64,000 bases of DNA from Teratosphaeria epicoccoides (GCA_021401465.1 JADDMT010000035.1:248001-312000), one strand, 5' to 3'. Shown: positions 43,501 to 54,797, numbered from the stretch's first letter. Numbers and translations: made by a program. The notes: generated by a model not told the origin, from the sequence alone.

Positions 43501-45482
43501 CTTGTATCGCTTCAGCGACTTTGATGACACAAAGAAGCTCTTGATCTTGCTCTTTTCGAGATTCTTGAGGTGATATGCTTACTTTTTTGACGGCATATAT
43601 GCCTAAATAAGTCAAAAAGTGAAGTGTCAGCAACTGGCCATATAGATTGTGCATTACGCCACACAATGAAATTTACCTCCATCAAGCTTGTTGCGTGCCT
43701 TCACAACCTCGCCAAAACCTCCCTTGCCCAGTCTGCCTGACTCTGTAAAGTCTGCAGCATATCTTGACATCGGCTCCGGAATGTTGGACGAGTTGTGACT
43801 GGATCTGCGCTTTGGTGGAATCATGACTCCGAAGCTTGTTGGACGTGATGCTTTTCTAGCAGTTAGTGGAGGCTCGTCCATCACAGGCGCCACTGTCCGC
43901 AGAAATTCAGATGGCAAGAGATTGAATGCAGGTGGCCTTTTCTTAGCGTCTACGGCAAATACCTTGCACGCAAAGTCGTTGAAAGCTTCGGAGAAGTCCA
44001 AACCTCCAAGCATGTGCTGCGGACTCTGATAGTCGCCTACAACCTCGAGTCCCAAGAGCATCTGCACTGCCACTACGCCCAAATTCCATATGTCCGCCTT
44101 CCTGCGGAGTGTTGGAGCGGCTGAATCCGCTTCTGGCGCAAGCCATTTGCTCGGAATATGCTGATCATGAATATCCAATACCCACTGCCCCAGCTGTCCA
44201 AGCTTTGGTGCTGGATTCGGACTGCTCCTGACATAGACGGATCCTACGTGAAGGTTGCCATGAGCAAGGCCGTGGTGGTGCAGGAATTCAAGAGCTTCGA
44301 GGAGCTCGATCGTGAACTGCCGTGCTTTGCTGATATGCAGTCCACCAAGCTCCAAGACCTCACGCAGAGTGCCACGATCGGCCCATTCACTACAAAGAGT
44401 CACCTGTGAGCTTCCCGCATCAGTGCGATCAACCCTGTATGCCAGTAAGCCGAGGATATTGGCGCTTCTTATCTTGCTGAAAGCTTCAAGTGTTGACTCA
44501 ATCTGCATTATGTCTTCTCGGGACTTGCGAATCACCAGCTTCTTCACCGTGACCAGCGGTAGTGTCGACTCTGAAGACTTTGGCTGTCCAAGATACAGCT
44601 TTACGTCCCGCGCTTGGGAGATGAGGTGAAGCGCTGAGACTGCGTGGAACGTCACAATACCATTCGGAAGGTGCACAAGTGCTGGTTGATCGAAGAGGAC
44701 ATCGTTCTCGGAGCTCAAATCTTCTGACACTTTCTTGCTGTGCTTGCGGTTTTCCTTGCGGTGAAGTTCACGGTCAACCATCTGCTGGAGCATTCTGTGG
44801 CACATGTGTTAGACTTATATACCTTCAATAAGATCGAGCACAAAGTATATAGCGCGTCAGAATGTGGCCGAGGTCGATGTAGCGTTGTGTGAGATCTGTC
44901 ATACCTGGCTTCTTCTTCAGCTGCTTCGCGCAGGCGACGTGACTCGGCTTCTTGCGCTTCCTTTGCAAGGGCATGCGCGACTTCTTCTGCGTTTGCTCTC
45001 TCTTCTTGAAGGCTAGGCAAGCTGGAACCTTGCCTGGCGGCCACCGCATCTTCCAAGGCCTCTTGTATCTCACCGGCAACAGTGTGGATCATAACCTCGC
45101 CCAGCATCTGTTCCGGACGCTTCTCCAGGATGCTGCGAATACGTCTTTGAGTCCTCTCATGGTATATATCGAGCCCAGAGCAATCCAGCAACGGCGCCGA
45201 CTTGGGATATGTCGCTGTCAAATGGACAGAGAGCCTGACATAGCTCTCAAGATCCGAGAAAGATCGTAGGGTTAGCCTAAAACTGCGATCAGTGGTTTTG
45301 CTCCATGCTCCCTTTGTCTCCATCTCTTCATAGTCTTCCATGTAGATGGCCTGGAGAACCTCGCATTCTTCCCTCTGCACTTCGTCATAGTTGATGGCAG
45401 GCGAGCTTGCTTCTGCGGCAGCCTGCTGCTGTTTCGAAGCAATGGCATTGGTCTTTTTATTCCACAGAGATCTAGGCGCCAT
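40510..45482 (-). CDS. GCN2: eIF2-alpha kinase GCN2 (CPC-3)
   Basis: Exons 45482-44905, 44794-43677, 43602-43583 (only 20 nt) and 43473-40510 give 1559 residues. GCN2 senses uncharged tRNA and phosphorylates eIF2 alpha, slowing translation and raising Gcn4/CPC1. Domain order is complete. An RWD domain lies at about 30-150 (REECEVLQAIYMEDYEEM) and a charged coiled coil to about 200. A pseudokinase follows at about 250-520, with AHGNLHVGSV where an active kinase has HRD. The active kinase is at about 560-920 (GGIYAVKK, then LSEVMLLNRLNHPYVVRYF, IIHRDLKPDNVFID, GDFGLATTVQ). A histidyl-tRNA-synthetase-like domain with AAGGRYDSLIQAHRP and a C-terminal ribosome/dimer region complete the protein. 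The acidic insert after the first kinase strands is typical. Confidence 0.95.
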
Positions 45483-45875
45483 TGTGTCGCAGTCTTGTTA
45501 GGAGAATAACATCCCGCTGAGCAATCTCGCGCTTGTGTCACAGACTACTTGAGATTTTGTCCATCATCTTGAGCTCTGGTCTCTCTGAAATAGGCACAAG
45601 CGACCAGCACGCAAACTTGCCTGATCTGACGTATTGTCACGACTCAGGCTTGTTGCGTCGACAGCAAAGCCACACATTAAACGGTCGACGACATCTCTGC
45701 ATTGCATTCACGTGGGGGCGTCAGCCCTGCTTACCGAGTTAGGCAATAGTACATAAACAGTCTTTACTCGTACACCTCTACCTCTATTCTTCTGGAACGT
45801 CGAGACGAGCACTGCGTAATATGTGTCGCGTGTGCGACGATAGCATCTGATAACTGACCGAGCCGGCGGCTTAAG
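45483..45875. promoter_or_regulatory. Divergent promoter, GCN2 and Cut12 homologue
   Basis: 393 bp separate the two start codons. A TGACTC-like match (GACTCAG near 45641) occurs, but I would not weigh a single such match. Confidence 0.5.
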
Positions 45876-47827
45876 ATGCTTCACTGGCTCGCAGGCGCGA
45901 AGGCGCCAGAGCCTTCGGGTACGACGGAGTTGTCGCAGACAAACATGAAGAGTGGGAGAGCTGATGGCTTCTAGACCCCTACGCGACAGGATACGTCGAG
46001 CCACCCGAAACACCCGCGCCAGTCTTCGCGGTACGCGCCTTCAAGCACGCGATCTTCGGCACGCCACAGACTGTACAACCCAAGCCCAGACGTAACTCGA
46101 ACACGCAAAACACACGACCAGGCCATGCCAGTTCTCGGCCTGAGCGACCGATCGTGACTCGCCCTAAAAGTGCCGGCGATGCGCGTGCTCTAGGTCTTCT
46201 TGAAGGGCAGCGATCAGGACCTGAGCCAATGGCAAGTCCGACCAAGGGAATTCTTATGACACCGGGCACAGCAGCTGCCAAGCGAAAGACAGTTACATTC
46301 GGTGAGCAGGTTACCAGAGACGAGAGTAAGCGACCTACGAGGAGGGACTTGCCTGAGGATTGCCCGGGCAAGTTCCCGAGCCCATGGACGAAGCCGAATA
46401 CAGACGACATTGAAGACGAGGATTTCACAGAAACAGGCAGAATACGATCGCGAAGTAAGCTCACAGATGCCTTGGAGCAGGTAAGAGACGAGTCTACGAA
46501 ACGGAACCGGTCAGAGATACGTGACGAGGCAGAGCAAATGAAAGGCATAGGCGCGTCCTGCCCACGGAGGGAGTGCTGCGAGCAGTGGAAGGCACAATTC
46601 GACGCGTATCGAGAGAAGTCTCAACGAGATGTTAGGAAGCTCATACAAAAGCAGAAGATGGCCAAAGACTTCGCAAGAGACAAGGATCTTCAATGCACTG
46701 ATCTCGCAGATCAGTTACGACAAGAAAGGAAGTTAGTTGATAGGCTTGAGAAGAGAGCCGCGGATCTCGAAGCGCAGATACAGGCAATGCAACAGGTTCT
46801 CGCCAGAGTCAACTCAGGTACCGTGGAAGCTGAGCCAGCAGACGTAGCTGCGAAGCTTGCAGCTGTCGCTGTTCAACAGAGACAGCGTCGATATGCCGTG
46901 AAGGCTGAGCAAAACGAGGCAGCTATTGCCGTGGACCCTTCTCGAATAGCAGCGACGACGGCAGCGCAGAAAGAGGACAAGGCTCCAGAACGCGACCTAC
47001 AAAGTCAGTGCGCGCCAGAAAAATCAGCAAATGTGGAAATCCATGCAATTCGTGTCAGAGAGAGGTTTCGCCTTCAAGCCGGTCGCATGGGCGCGAGCGA
47101 CGACATCTGGAATCAGGCTCTGAGATCTTCAAGCCCAGCACGAAGCTCAGATAAGTCTCATTCGAACACACAATCCAGCAGGACTGTAACGAGTGGGACT
47201 GGCTTGACACCATTGAAGTCGCTCAATATCAACACTTTACCAACTGCGAAGCTCAACCGGCGAGACTCTGCTCAGCCGTCTCTCCAGGTTGATCGGTTGG
47301 CGAAGGAGCCTCTCGTCCGCCAAGAAGTAGTTCACCAGCGAAGTATCTCTGGAGACATGCGTGCAGAATCACCCTTGCTGCCAACCACATCTGGCAGCCG
47401 ACCAGCAGATACACGGGAGGTGTCATCACAGCCGCCGGGCTCACCTAAAAGTCATCAAACCGCTGCTGGGCCCGATGACTTGACAATGCCGGTACCACCA
47501 TCTAGTCCTTTCATGATCACTCCAGAAATGTCGCCAGTCGCTGGAAGCCCGAAGTGCTCCTATTTCGACCGACGAGAGCATTCTCCGTCGAAGGCTGCTC
47601 CAGCGCGAGCGGTCAAGGAAAATGCTCCGCCTCCTGTCAAGCCCTTAGCGGCAGCGGCAGGAAATGTCAAGCCGACTGCAGCCTGGAATGCCATCAACGC
47701 GCCTGCTTCAGTAGCTGTGAGACGTACCACTACGAGCATGACCACCAGGGATGGGCGCCAGGTAAGCGCTGACCGTCTTGAGGCAGCCAAGGCGAGGATG
47801 GCTGCAAGGGGAAGGGTTGTTTCCTAG
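45876..47827 (+). CDS. Spindle pole body protein, Cut12-like
   Basis: Exons 45876-45918 and 45975-47827 join over a 56-bp intron to 631 residues. The short first exon encodes MLHWLAGAKAPEPS, and the second opens DPYATGYVEPPETPAPVFAV, the wording expected for the conserved head of fungal Cut12 family proteins. The motif KGILMTPGTAAAKRKTVTFG (about 95-115) is the most diagnostic piece. A coiled coil follows (about 190-290: YREKSQRDVRKLIQKQKMAK, DLADQLRQERKLVDRLEKRA), then a long Ser/Pro-rich disordered tail. Cut12 in fission yeast anchors the spindle pole body and promotes mitotic commitment through Plo1. Without the first exon the frame has no ATG before residue 85 or so, which supports the spliced start. 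Confidence 0.88.
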
Positions 47828-48541
47828 CTGATAATTACACATGTGTTGTCAATCACTATTTAGGACGTGTCATGCTTTCATTGTATGGTTTAGCGAGCGT
47901 GGCGTTGCCGTGGTCATGGTTATGACTTTCAGCACTTTGTTTTGGCAGCAATTTGGTAGTTTACGAGTAGCTGAGGCGGCAGCACACATGGACATCTAGC
48001 CAGTGTCACAAGGTCGCTCAAAGTGATGGCACGACATGGACATCTGGCAGTGTCACACGATCGGCTCACAACGACGGCAGTCTATGCTCCGAACAAACAC
48101 CTTGACAAGAGTTCTGTGGACTCAGAGCGCCTGCCGTCACGTCATTTGAGCTGGAAGCTTCTGCCCACGTTTCGAGGGTCTGTTTTGAAAGGACTGGAAC
48201 GGAACGGAACGAAGTAATGCAGCAGCACATGTCGTTCATACGCAACTACTGACAGATATGCTGAAGTATCAAAGGCAGCCAATCCCAGTCAGCGCCAGGC
48301 AAGCACGCCGGTGTTGAAGAACCTCAGTCCCATAAGCTCTCGCTTCCAATACCTCATGTTCGTAATGATGAAGACCTCAAGTCCTTGCTCCCGCCCGTAT
48401 CTTCAATGCTTCCATGAGTGGTTGTCGTATTGGTGCTGTCAGGTTCCGAGCCGTCCTTCAGCAACTGTTGACTGGTCACGTGATGATGTGGTTGAGGGTA
48501 GGTGTATTGCCGAACATTTGGTCGTGATGGGGGCAAGTCGC
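47828..48541. other. Intergenic, convergent gene ends
   Basis: 3' sequence of the Cut12-like and eL41 genes. No further coding or RNA signal recognised. Confidence 0.5.
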
Positions 48542-48676
48542 TTATTTGCTGTTTGCATTTGTCAGTGATGAATCAATGGACGATATTGGAGCGTTGAAGG
48601 CTTACCTGCGAGCTCTGGTCTTTCTTCTCTTACGCTTCAAGCGCCTGACACGCTTCTTCCTCCATTTCGCTCTCAT
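48542..48676 (-). CDS. RPL41: 60S ribosomal protein eL41
   Basis: Two minus-strand exons, 48676-48606 and 48548-48542, joined over a 57-bp GT-AG intron, encode the complete 25-residue protein. The first exon reads MRAKWRKKRVRR then LKRKRRKTRAR, and the second supplies only the last base of Ser24, Lys25 and the stop. This is the near-universal eL41 sequence, the shortest eukaryotic ribosomal protein, lying at the interface of the two ribosomal subunits. The gene is too short for ordinary open-frame searches. More introns in the 5' leader are likely, as ribosomal protein genes in filamentous fungi often have them; an acceptor-like CAG occurs shortly before the start. Confidence 0.96.
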
Positions 48677-49505
48677 CTTGGGCTAGTTGTCTGTGATGAC
48701 TGTCAGTACATGCAAACGGCACCTTGAAGAAATCCATTGACTGGGGTAGCAGATACATACTGGTGCCTTTGACGAGGTCGATGGTAAGGGGAAGAAAGAA
48801 GGCTGTCTGAAAGCTCGAGGAAAATGCATTCGTGGGGTCAAATTCGCCAAGACGCTAGGCAGGAATTAAGGCACCAACTGCACAGTTGCTTTCTGAGCTC
48901 ACGATAAACCAACATAAGATAAGAAAGAAATCGTGGTCTTGTTTTCTTCTCGTGCTGTTTATTTTTCTTTCAGGTAAGAAAAAAATGGTACGATGGTTAC
49001 CGCACATCTTTTCGCTGGCCACTGTATGTACGACTCACAAAAACGCCGACCAACTCAGCCTACCCACTGTGGAGTGACCAGAGCGGAGGTGTCGGGGCAT
49101 TCGGTGCAACCAGACCACAGCGCACTTCGACGGGTTGTGAGGATGGTTCAAAGTGTGTGTGCATAAGAGAGCGACAGTAGACGCTGTGGCTGCCACCGCG
49201 AAGCCTATCTATTGACCTTCAATTACGCCACTGCCTAGAAGCACGACCTTGGTCATAGAGACAGTTGAGGCCATGGTCAATGGTTGATTGCCTGTTGACA
49301 CTGCTGAAGGCTTGGCACACATGATATCAACCTAGGATACCACTAACACTTAGGACGATTGTTTCGAAACACCATTCATTGACGCAGCTCTGGTTGACCG
49401 CTTGACCGACTGGTGGAATCACCGAATGATCAACCCTCGTCGACCTTTTTGTCGAGAAACTTCGAGCTTTCGCATTGCAATTTTTTCATCATTCTTCTGT
49501 TGTCA
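48677..49505. other. Intergenic
   Basis: Promoter and probable leader of eL41, then 3' sequence of the F-box-like gene. AT-richer around 48900-48990; no gene supported. Confidence 0.45.
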
Positions 49506-50594
49506 TCACGCCATATCATTGCCATAGACACAGACGCCGGGCATAGGAGTGCTCAAGCCCACGTCCTCCATTTCTACATCCTTCTCGACATCGGCTTGTG
49601 GTTCTCTGCTCGCCATGCGCTCTTCCAAGTCTCGGCCGAACGACTCGGATACGGCGCCATTGACAGACACTTCTCGCACCCCATGCAATTGACGGAAGGG
49701 CGCAAGCATGTCTTCGACATCGTCGTTGCCACCATTTCCACCTTCGCGTTGTCGTACTGCATCAGATTTGACCGAATCGAGCACCTCGTTACTGTTCGAC
49801 ACGCAAATAGAAACCCTTGCTAGCCGTCTCTGAGTATCCAGCATCTTGGTCTTGTCACCTTCCCGAGGTTGAGCATCATCTTTCAACGCGTTGACCAGCC
49901 TTTGCACTTGCCTCCGAAGACCATGAGCCAAGCCTTTCCCGGAGACATTGAACTTTATCATACCAGTGTATGGGTCGACCTGATCGATATCAACGGTCAC
50001 GCGTTTGATGAGCTGAAGGTATCGCCGCGGCAAAAGGTCTAGAAAAGGTTTTCGCGCGCTTGGTGCCATACCTGAAGGCAGGAGCCATTGCAGTCGAAAT
50101 ACAATCTCATTGTAGGTGACGACCAACAAGAATGTATTTCCACCGTAGATGAGCTCCGCACACTCATCATGAAGCTGCTTGCACACACATAGCAGCTTTG
50201 TGTTTCCTCTCTGCCAGACAACGTTGCTGGAGCCGTTCGCGCCTGCTATACGCGATCGCGGGAGCTTAGGCAGGACCATCCCCTTTATGCTACGCTCGTG
50301 CACAGCTCCAAAATTGCGTGCATGGCGAGCCAGAGGACCGATGTATAGAAAGTCCTTCGTCCTCGGGAGGAGATAATTGAAAATCTCTTGTCTCAATTCC
50401 ACTGGCAGTCTCAACAGAGGAAACCGAGGAGCCGTGCATCTCCGTTCCATCTCTTCCCACGACTCATTTCTCCAGATTGGATTCCTTTGAGAGTCGCTGA
50501 CGATTGTTGTGGGCGCAATATGCGGCGAAACATAGTAATCGCGGCAATTATGATGGCCCTGGTCCATCATTGCATGCGGCACCTCTAATACCAC
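49506..50594 (-). CDS. F-box-like (2EXR-type) hypothetical protein
   Basis: Single exon, 362 residues. The segment FPLLRLPVELRQEIFNYLLP (about 58-77) is the F-box-like opening common to many filamentous fungal proteins. It is followed by the family's strand pattern, LLCVCKQLHDECAELIYGGNTFLLVV (about 134-159). The remainder alternates helices with a charged region (NALKDDAQPREGDKTKML) and an acidic C-terminus. Proteins of this group are usually uncharacterised; some are SCF receptors. The true start may be a later Met, such as that in EEMERRC, since the first 45 residues show no family features. Confidence 0.75.
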   Translation of the reverse strand: MVLEVPHAMMDQGHHNCRDYYVSPHIAPTTIVSDSQRNPIWRNESWEEMERRCTAPRFPLLRLPVELRQEIFNYLLPRTKDFLYIGPLARHARNFGAVHERSIKGMVLPKLPRSRIAGANGSSNVVWQRGNTKLLCVCKQLHDECAELIYGGNTFLLVVTYNEIVFRLQWLLPSGMAPSARKPFLDLLPRRYLQLIKRVTVDIDQVDPYTGMIKFNVSGKGLAHGLRRQVQRLVNALKDDAQPREGDKTKMLDTQRRLARVSICVSNSNEVLDSVKSDAVRQREGGNGGNDDVEDMLAPFRQLHGVREVSVNGAVSESFGRDLEERMASREPQADVEKDVEMEDVGLSTPMPGVCVYGNDMA

Positions 50595-51223
50595 AAAGGC
50601 CGGTCTTAAAGGTCTGCTCCGCCTAGCTACACATGATATATGCCGTATTCCGTCGTCGACGGCACTGGATCATGACAACGAGATTGCACGAATGAGCGAG
50701 TTGTCGCCGCAGATGTATGGCTACGGCCTGATCTCCGAGATTGATGCCTAAGAGAGGTGAGCCGCTTTGCCGCGCAAGCTTGTGCAGCCACGGCGGCTGA
50801 TAATGAGCTGCAACACTCCTCGCAAGATACCACCCACGGCAGTTCCGCACAAAATGGACGGCCTGCGCTCGCTCGCGGTCTTGATCGACCTGGGCGTCTC
50901 TTCGCTGTTTCGCAAACATGGTGATGGAACCACTGATAGCCCCAACGAAGGGGTGTTGGCCGTTTGAGCACGCGACATCACTGCCGGACAGCTCTCATAA
51001 TAGCAGTCCGGCGTCTTTGCCATACACACAGGGTGGGCAGGAGGGGCTACGAAGAAAAAGGCGACTGTCTTTTAGCTTGAAAGTTCAAGAGGAAGAGAAG
51101 AATCCATCGGAAGGGCACAAGAAGAGCAGGCATTTCTTGGGCACAAGCTCGCTTCGATTTGTTTGGAGCGGAGGGAGGAGATTACGGAGGCGCCACGCTA
51201 CACCTAAGCACCGATATTCCAAG
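50595..51223. other. Divergent promoter region
   Basis: Between two divergent F-box-type genes. The second gene's frame is open upstream to 50918, so part of this could be coding or leader. Confidence 0.45.
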
Positions 51224-52255
51224 ATGCATATTGAAAGCTTTCCAGCGGAGATTGTCTCGCATATCTTCTTGTCCTTGTCCGACGTGGAAAGCGCGATGAA
51301 CCTCTCTATGACCTGCCATTACTTCCGCGATGTGTACCATAAGCAAAGGATCTCTATCCTTACCCAAGCTACCGACGCCGAATTCGGGCCCGTCGACGAC
51401 ATAATACAGGTTATCACCCACAACAGCAGCCAGCCGGCGCACGCGCACCGGGATGTTCCGCTCTCACAGGCGGTGCTTCACCAGATTATTCGAGCTGGCC
51501 GGGTAGCACAGCGATGGGAGCATTTCTACCCATTCAAGAAATGGAGTGACGACTTTGAGAACCGCAGGCTCCTCTCGAATGATGAGCGCTGGCTCTTTCG
51601 CCGGGCCGTTTACCGCTTGTGGCTCTACAGCAAAGCCTTCCACAATCGCGAGCATGCTCGTACAACGCGCAACGTGCCCGAAGTTGTGATTGAACGCTCA
51701 AGGCTGCTTCACAACTGGTCCACGACCGAGCTTGGCGAGATGCTTGACGCCCACAATGTGTTGAAGCAGGTCATCGCAAACAATGTCTGTCCTTCCAACG
51801 GCAGAATCCAGCAAGAGTTTCACAAACGATATCCGGAGTCTGATCATCAGCTTATGTTCAACACGCACCTCAGCTACTTGCAGTCATCTCCAAGCCCAAT
51901 CGCAATCTTGGCTGATTACTCTGCGACCAGGTACAATCGCCTCAATTCATCGCGGTACCATGAGCCTGGTGCTGAGGGCTGGGGCGACGACATCAACCAC
52001 TACTACGTAGTGGAGGACATGATGAAACTTGACCCCGAGCAGATCCTGTTCCTCTGCGATAGGTGTCCCCTGAAGTCGCAAGTTGAGGCGTATGTGCGAG
52101 CAACCTTGCAAGGAGGCGAGTGGTTTGTCAACAATGGCGAAACATTCAGCGAGACGCTTGCACTTGTTATCAAGCAGCGCGGAGGTGATCCACTGGCTTT
52201 GAGGCAGGCGGTGCAGGAGGAAGAGATGGGGGTGACAGTACACGCTATCCAGTGA
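51224..52255 (+). CDS. F-box protein
   Basis: 343 residues from the ATG at 51224. It opens with a clear F-box: MHIESFPAEIVSHIFLSLSD then VESAMNLSMTCHYFRDVY (about 1-40). This would bind Skp1 in an SCF ubiquitin ligase. The following 300 residues are helical with many Trp and aromatic residues (RRAVYRLWLYSKAF, RLLHNWSTTELGEMLDAHNV), a pattern I know from conserved but unnamed fungal F-box proteins. An in-frame ATG at 50918 would add 102 Arg/Ser-rich residues. I prefer the later start because F-box proteins of this kind begin at the box, but the longer form cannot be ruled out. Confidence 0.75.
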   Translation: MHIESFPAEIVSHIFLSLSDVESAMNLSMTCHYFRDVYHKQRISILTQATDAEFGPVDDIIQVITHNSSQPAHAHRDVPLSQAVLHQIIRAGRVAQRWEHFYPFKKWSDDFENRRLLSNDERWLFRRAVYRLWLYSKAFHNREHARTTRNVPEVVIERSRLLHNWSTTELGEMLDAHNVLKQVIANNVCPSNGRIQQEFHKRYPESDHQLMFNTHLSYLQSSPSPIAILADYSATRYNRLNSSRYHEPGAEGWGDDINHYYVVEDMMKLDPEQILFLCDRCPLKSQVEAYVRATLQGGEWFVNNGETFSETLALVIKQRGGDPLALRQAVQEEEMGVTVHAIQ

Positions 52256-52579
52256 TAGCTATCATTTCCAGCACACACTCCTAGATACTCCCTGTCTCGT
52301 CAGTCCTGCCCTTAATGTCATTATAATACACAGCCCGAAAGAGGCGCGGCCCGCAGCGGGGGGCCCGCAGCGGGGCACCCACACCTGCCTATCTGGTGTG
52401 GACCCGTTTAGTTCAAATTATCACAATTGCTGCAACATTGAATTCGACAGTCCGGATCGTTACTAAACTCTGCTCTCAGTATCCGTGGTGTACCGCCTCT
52501 CGAAATTTGCTCAACGCCGAGCTTCTTCAACAGTCCAACTTCCCACAGAGCGAGATTTCCGATACCGAACATCTAGGTC
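52256..52579. other. Intergenic
   Basis: 3' end of the F-box gene and promoter of the amidase. It contains the GC-rich hairpin repeat at 52350-52375. Confidence 0.5.
52350..52375. repeat. Duplicated GC-rich hairpin
   Basis: CCCGCAGCGGGG occurs at 52350-52361 and again at 52364-52375. Each copy is a 5-bp perfect inverted repeat around a single A. It lies about 100 bp after the F-box stop codon. Confidence 0.8.
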
Positions 52580-53623
52580 ATGCGCGTAGCGACGCTCCAG
52601 TTCGGCCCAGAATTAGGCGCGCTTGACCAGAACGTGCAGAGGGCCAATGCCACACTGGCGGCTCGAGATATGAAGCATGGCTATATCGATCTGCTCGTTC
52701 TCCCAGAACTTGCGTTCACAGGCTACAACTTTCCAAGCCTGGAGGCGATAACACCTTTCTTAGAGCCGACGGCCGCAGGTCCAAGTACGCGATGGGCGGT
52801 CGAAACAGCAGTGCGGTTTGGCTGTCATGTCATCGTCGGGTATCCTGAGATCGCCACTGCGGCAGATGGAACGACGAAGAACTACAACAGCAACGTCACG
52901 GTCAATGCGAAAGGGGAAGTCGTGGCTCATTACAGGAAGTCTTTCCTTTACTACACTGACGAGACATGGGCCGACGAGGGCGCCGGGTCACTCCCTCCCG
53001 CAACAGGCCTCAATGTGCCAAGGCAAGACCGACCATTCTTCTGCGGACCTTTAGAAGATCTGAGTCTTGGTACAAACGTCGGAATGGGCATATGCATGGA
53101 CATCAATCCTTACCGTTTCACTGCACCATGGTCCGCCTACGAGTTCGCCAATTCGATGCTCGAAGGCCAAGCGCGAGTAGTCATTCTATCAATGGCTTGG
53201 CTGACCCGTCTCATGCCTGTGGATCTGGAAGTGGAGCCAGATAGACCTGATATGGAGACTGTGGCCTACTGGCTCGAACGTTTCCACCCGTTCCTCACTC
53301 GGGCTGCGTCAAACTCTGCAGCGGTCGAGGGACAGCCATCTAATGATGCTCAGGAGCCGATTGTGGTGGTGTTTGCCAATAGGTGCGGTATTGAGGGCAA
53401 CAAGATTGGTACTATGCACATTCAGAATGGCGAGCACGTGGAGGAGGGTGATAGGGTGTGCTACGCCGGCAGCTCTTGCGTGATGAGGTTTCAGGCCGGC
53501 AATGTGAGGATGTATGAGAAAGCGAAGGGCGAGGTCGCAATTCTGGGCAAAGGCGAGGAGGGTCTATTAGTGGTAGATACTGAGCAGCCAGCTAGGTTTC
53601 TCTTGACGCAAAAAATGATGTGA
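52580..53623 (+). CDS. NTA1: N-terminal asparagine/glutamine amidase (nitrilase superfamily)
   Basis: Single exon, 347 residues. It deamidates N-terminal Asn and Gln of proteins to Asp and Glu, feeding the Arg/N-degron pathway. The nitrilase catalytic triad is in place: Glu43 in LPELAFTGYNF, Lys120 in YRKSFLYYTDE and Cys172 in GMGICMDINPYRF. The segments PYRFTAPWSAYEFANSML and VILSMAWLTRL are characteristic of Nta1 rather than other nitrilases. At 347 residues it is shorter than yeast Nta1 (457), which has extra C-terminal sequence, but close to other filamentous fungal versions as far as I know. The ATG at 52580 is immediately followed by the conserved first strand (MRVATLQFGP). Confidence 0.92.
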   Translation: MRVATLQFGPELGALDQNVQRANATLAARDMKHGYIDLLVLPELAFTGYNFPSLEAITPFLEPTAAGPSTRWAVETAVRFGCHVIVGYPEIATAADGTTKNYNSNVTVNAKGEVVAHYRKSFLYYTDETWADEGAGSLPPATGLNVPRQDRPFFCGPLEDLSLGTNVGMGICMDINPYRFTAPWSAYEFANSMLEGQARVVILSMAWLTRLMPVDLEVEPDRPDMETVAYWLERFHPFLTRAASNSAAVEGQPSNDAQEPIVVVFANRCGIEGNKIGTMHIQNGEHVEEGDRVCYAGSSCVMRFQAGNVRMYEKAKGEVAILGKGEEGLLVVDTEQPARFLLTQKMM

Positions 53624-54797
53624 CTGCTGCGGTCGTGGGCAGCATGGATCAGAGGACGGGCTGCAGATCGGCGGTCCTCGAATGGGAGCACAAGTTCGCC
53701 GCCCAGCGAAATGCAGGGCGTGGTCAACAAAGCGCCTGTCGGTTAACGGGCAGCCAACATCCGACGTTAAAGCGCTGGCAGGCTGACTCCCTTTGGCGCC
53801 GCACGATAAGTTTGAAGGTTTGGAGAGGCGCTCAAGTTGTCCATCATCCAACGCCACTGATGCATTTGAGCGCACGTCGTGTGCTGCTGTACTGCTTCGC
53901 AAATGGGCCTTTCGCAGCTACATGCCGCCAGTCAGCCAGAAAGCCGTAGATGGTGACGCGATTGTGCCATCTCCATCTTCCCAAGCCAACGCCATGTTTG
54001 AAAAGCCTTTGCCTCTGCTCATTTGATGATCATTGCAACTTGTTCCGCATCCACATCTCCCGAATCATGCTATATAGCTTGCACTCATCTGCATTCGATC
54101 GTCACAAGGCGCTCACGTGATGAGAGTGATGTATTGGGAGGGCGTGTCGTCTAGATTCCGATACGGGTCTTGCGCCAGTGCCTCCTCTTGGCATTGTATC
54201 TGCCATTCTGTCAGTCACGCAGCCCTCTGACTATCCTTTAGACTTGGGCAAGCCGCAGTTGCTGCCATACCTGATGGTGTTGCCGGTCCTCAGTCTAATC
54301 CATTGTGGGATTGGGCGGTTCTGCTTCTGCGCCTTTGCGAGCTTCTGCTTGGTACGAAAGGACTTGTGGGACTGTGTGCAATTTCATTAGTATTGCATCG
54401 TGTTCCATCTCATGCGGTAAACACGTACAGGCATCTTGGCGATGTCCGGTGATGACTTCTGCGTGGTGCGGTGGTTCGCTGAGTTCGTTATCAGCAAGAG
54501 CAGGCACGAATTTCGAGTTGGGGTAGGCTTACTAATTTTGAGCCAAGACAATTCTCATGTGGGGCTCGGATCGGACTGATAGTGTCATCGAAGCATGCCA
54601 TAGTGGTAAATGTACTGCGCAGTCTGAACAAAGTCAGACACATGGCATGACAGGAAATCCGATCAATCGACCGCTTACAGTCGGTGTATGCATTAAACGT
54701 CCCATGTTCAAATCATGTCAGCCGTCACATTGTTTTCGGCCCATCATTGCCCTTACAGCGCCTTCGCTCAACGCTACACACTACAGTCCAAGCATAT
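53624..54797. other. Intergenic
   Basis: 1.17 kb of convergent 3' space between NTA1 and the GT32 gene. Short frames near 54295-54526 (one Cys-rich on plus) have no recognisable domain and no signal peptide. Confidence 0.4.

Noticed and set aside
43474..43582. Alternative GCN2 splicing with a 37-bp intron giving YAVKKIKSFF
   Set aside because: A 37-bp intron is very short for these fungi and leaves about 20 unusual residues. The 109-bp intron restores the family wording YAVKKVKQ...LSEVMLL.
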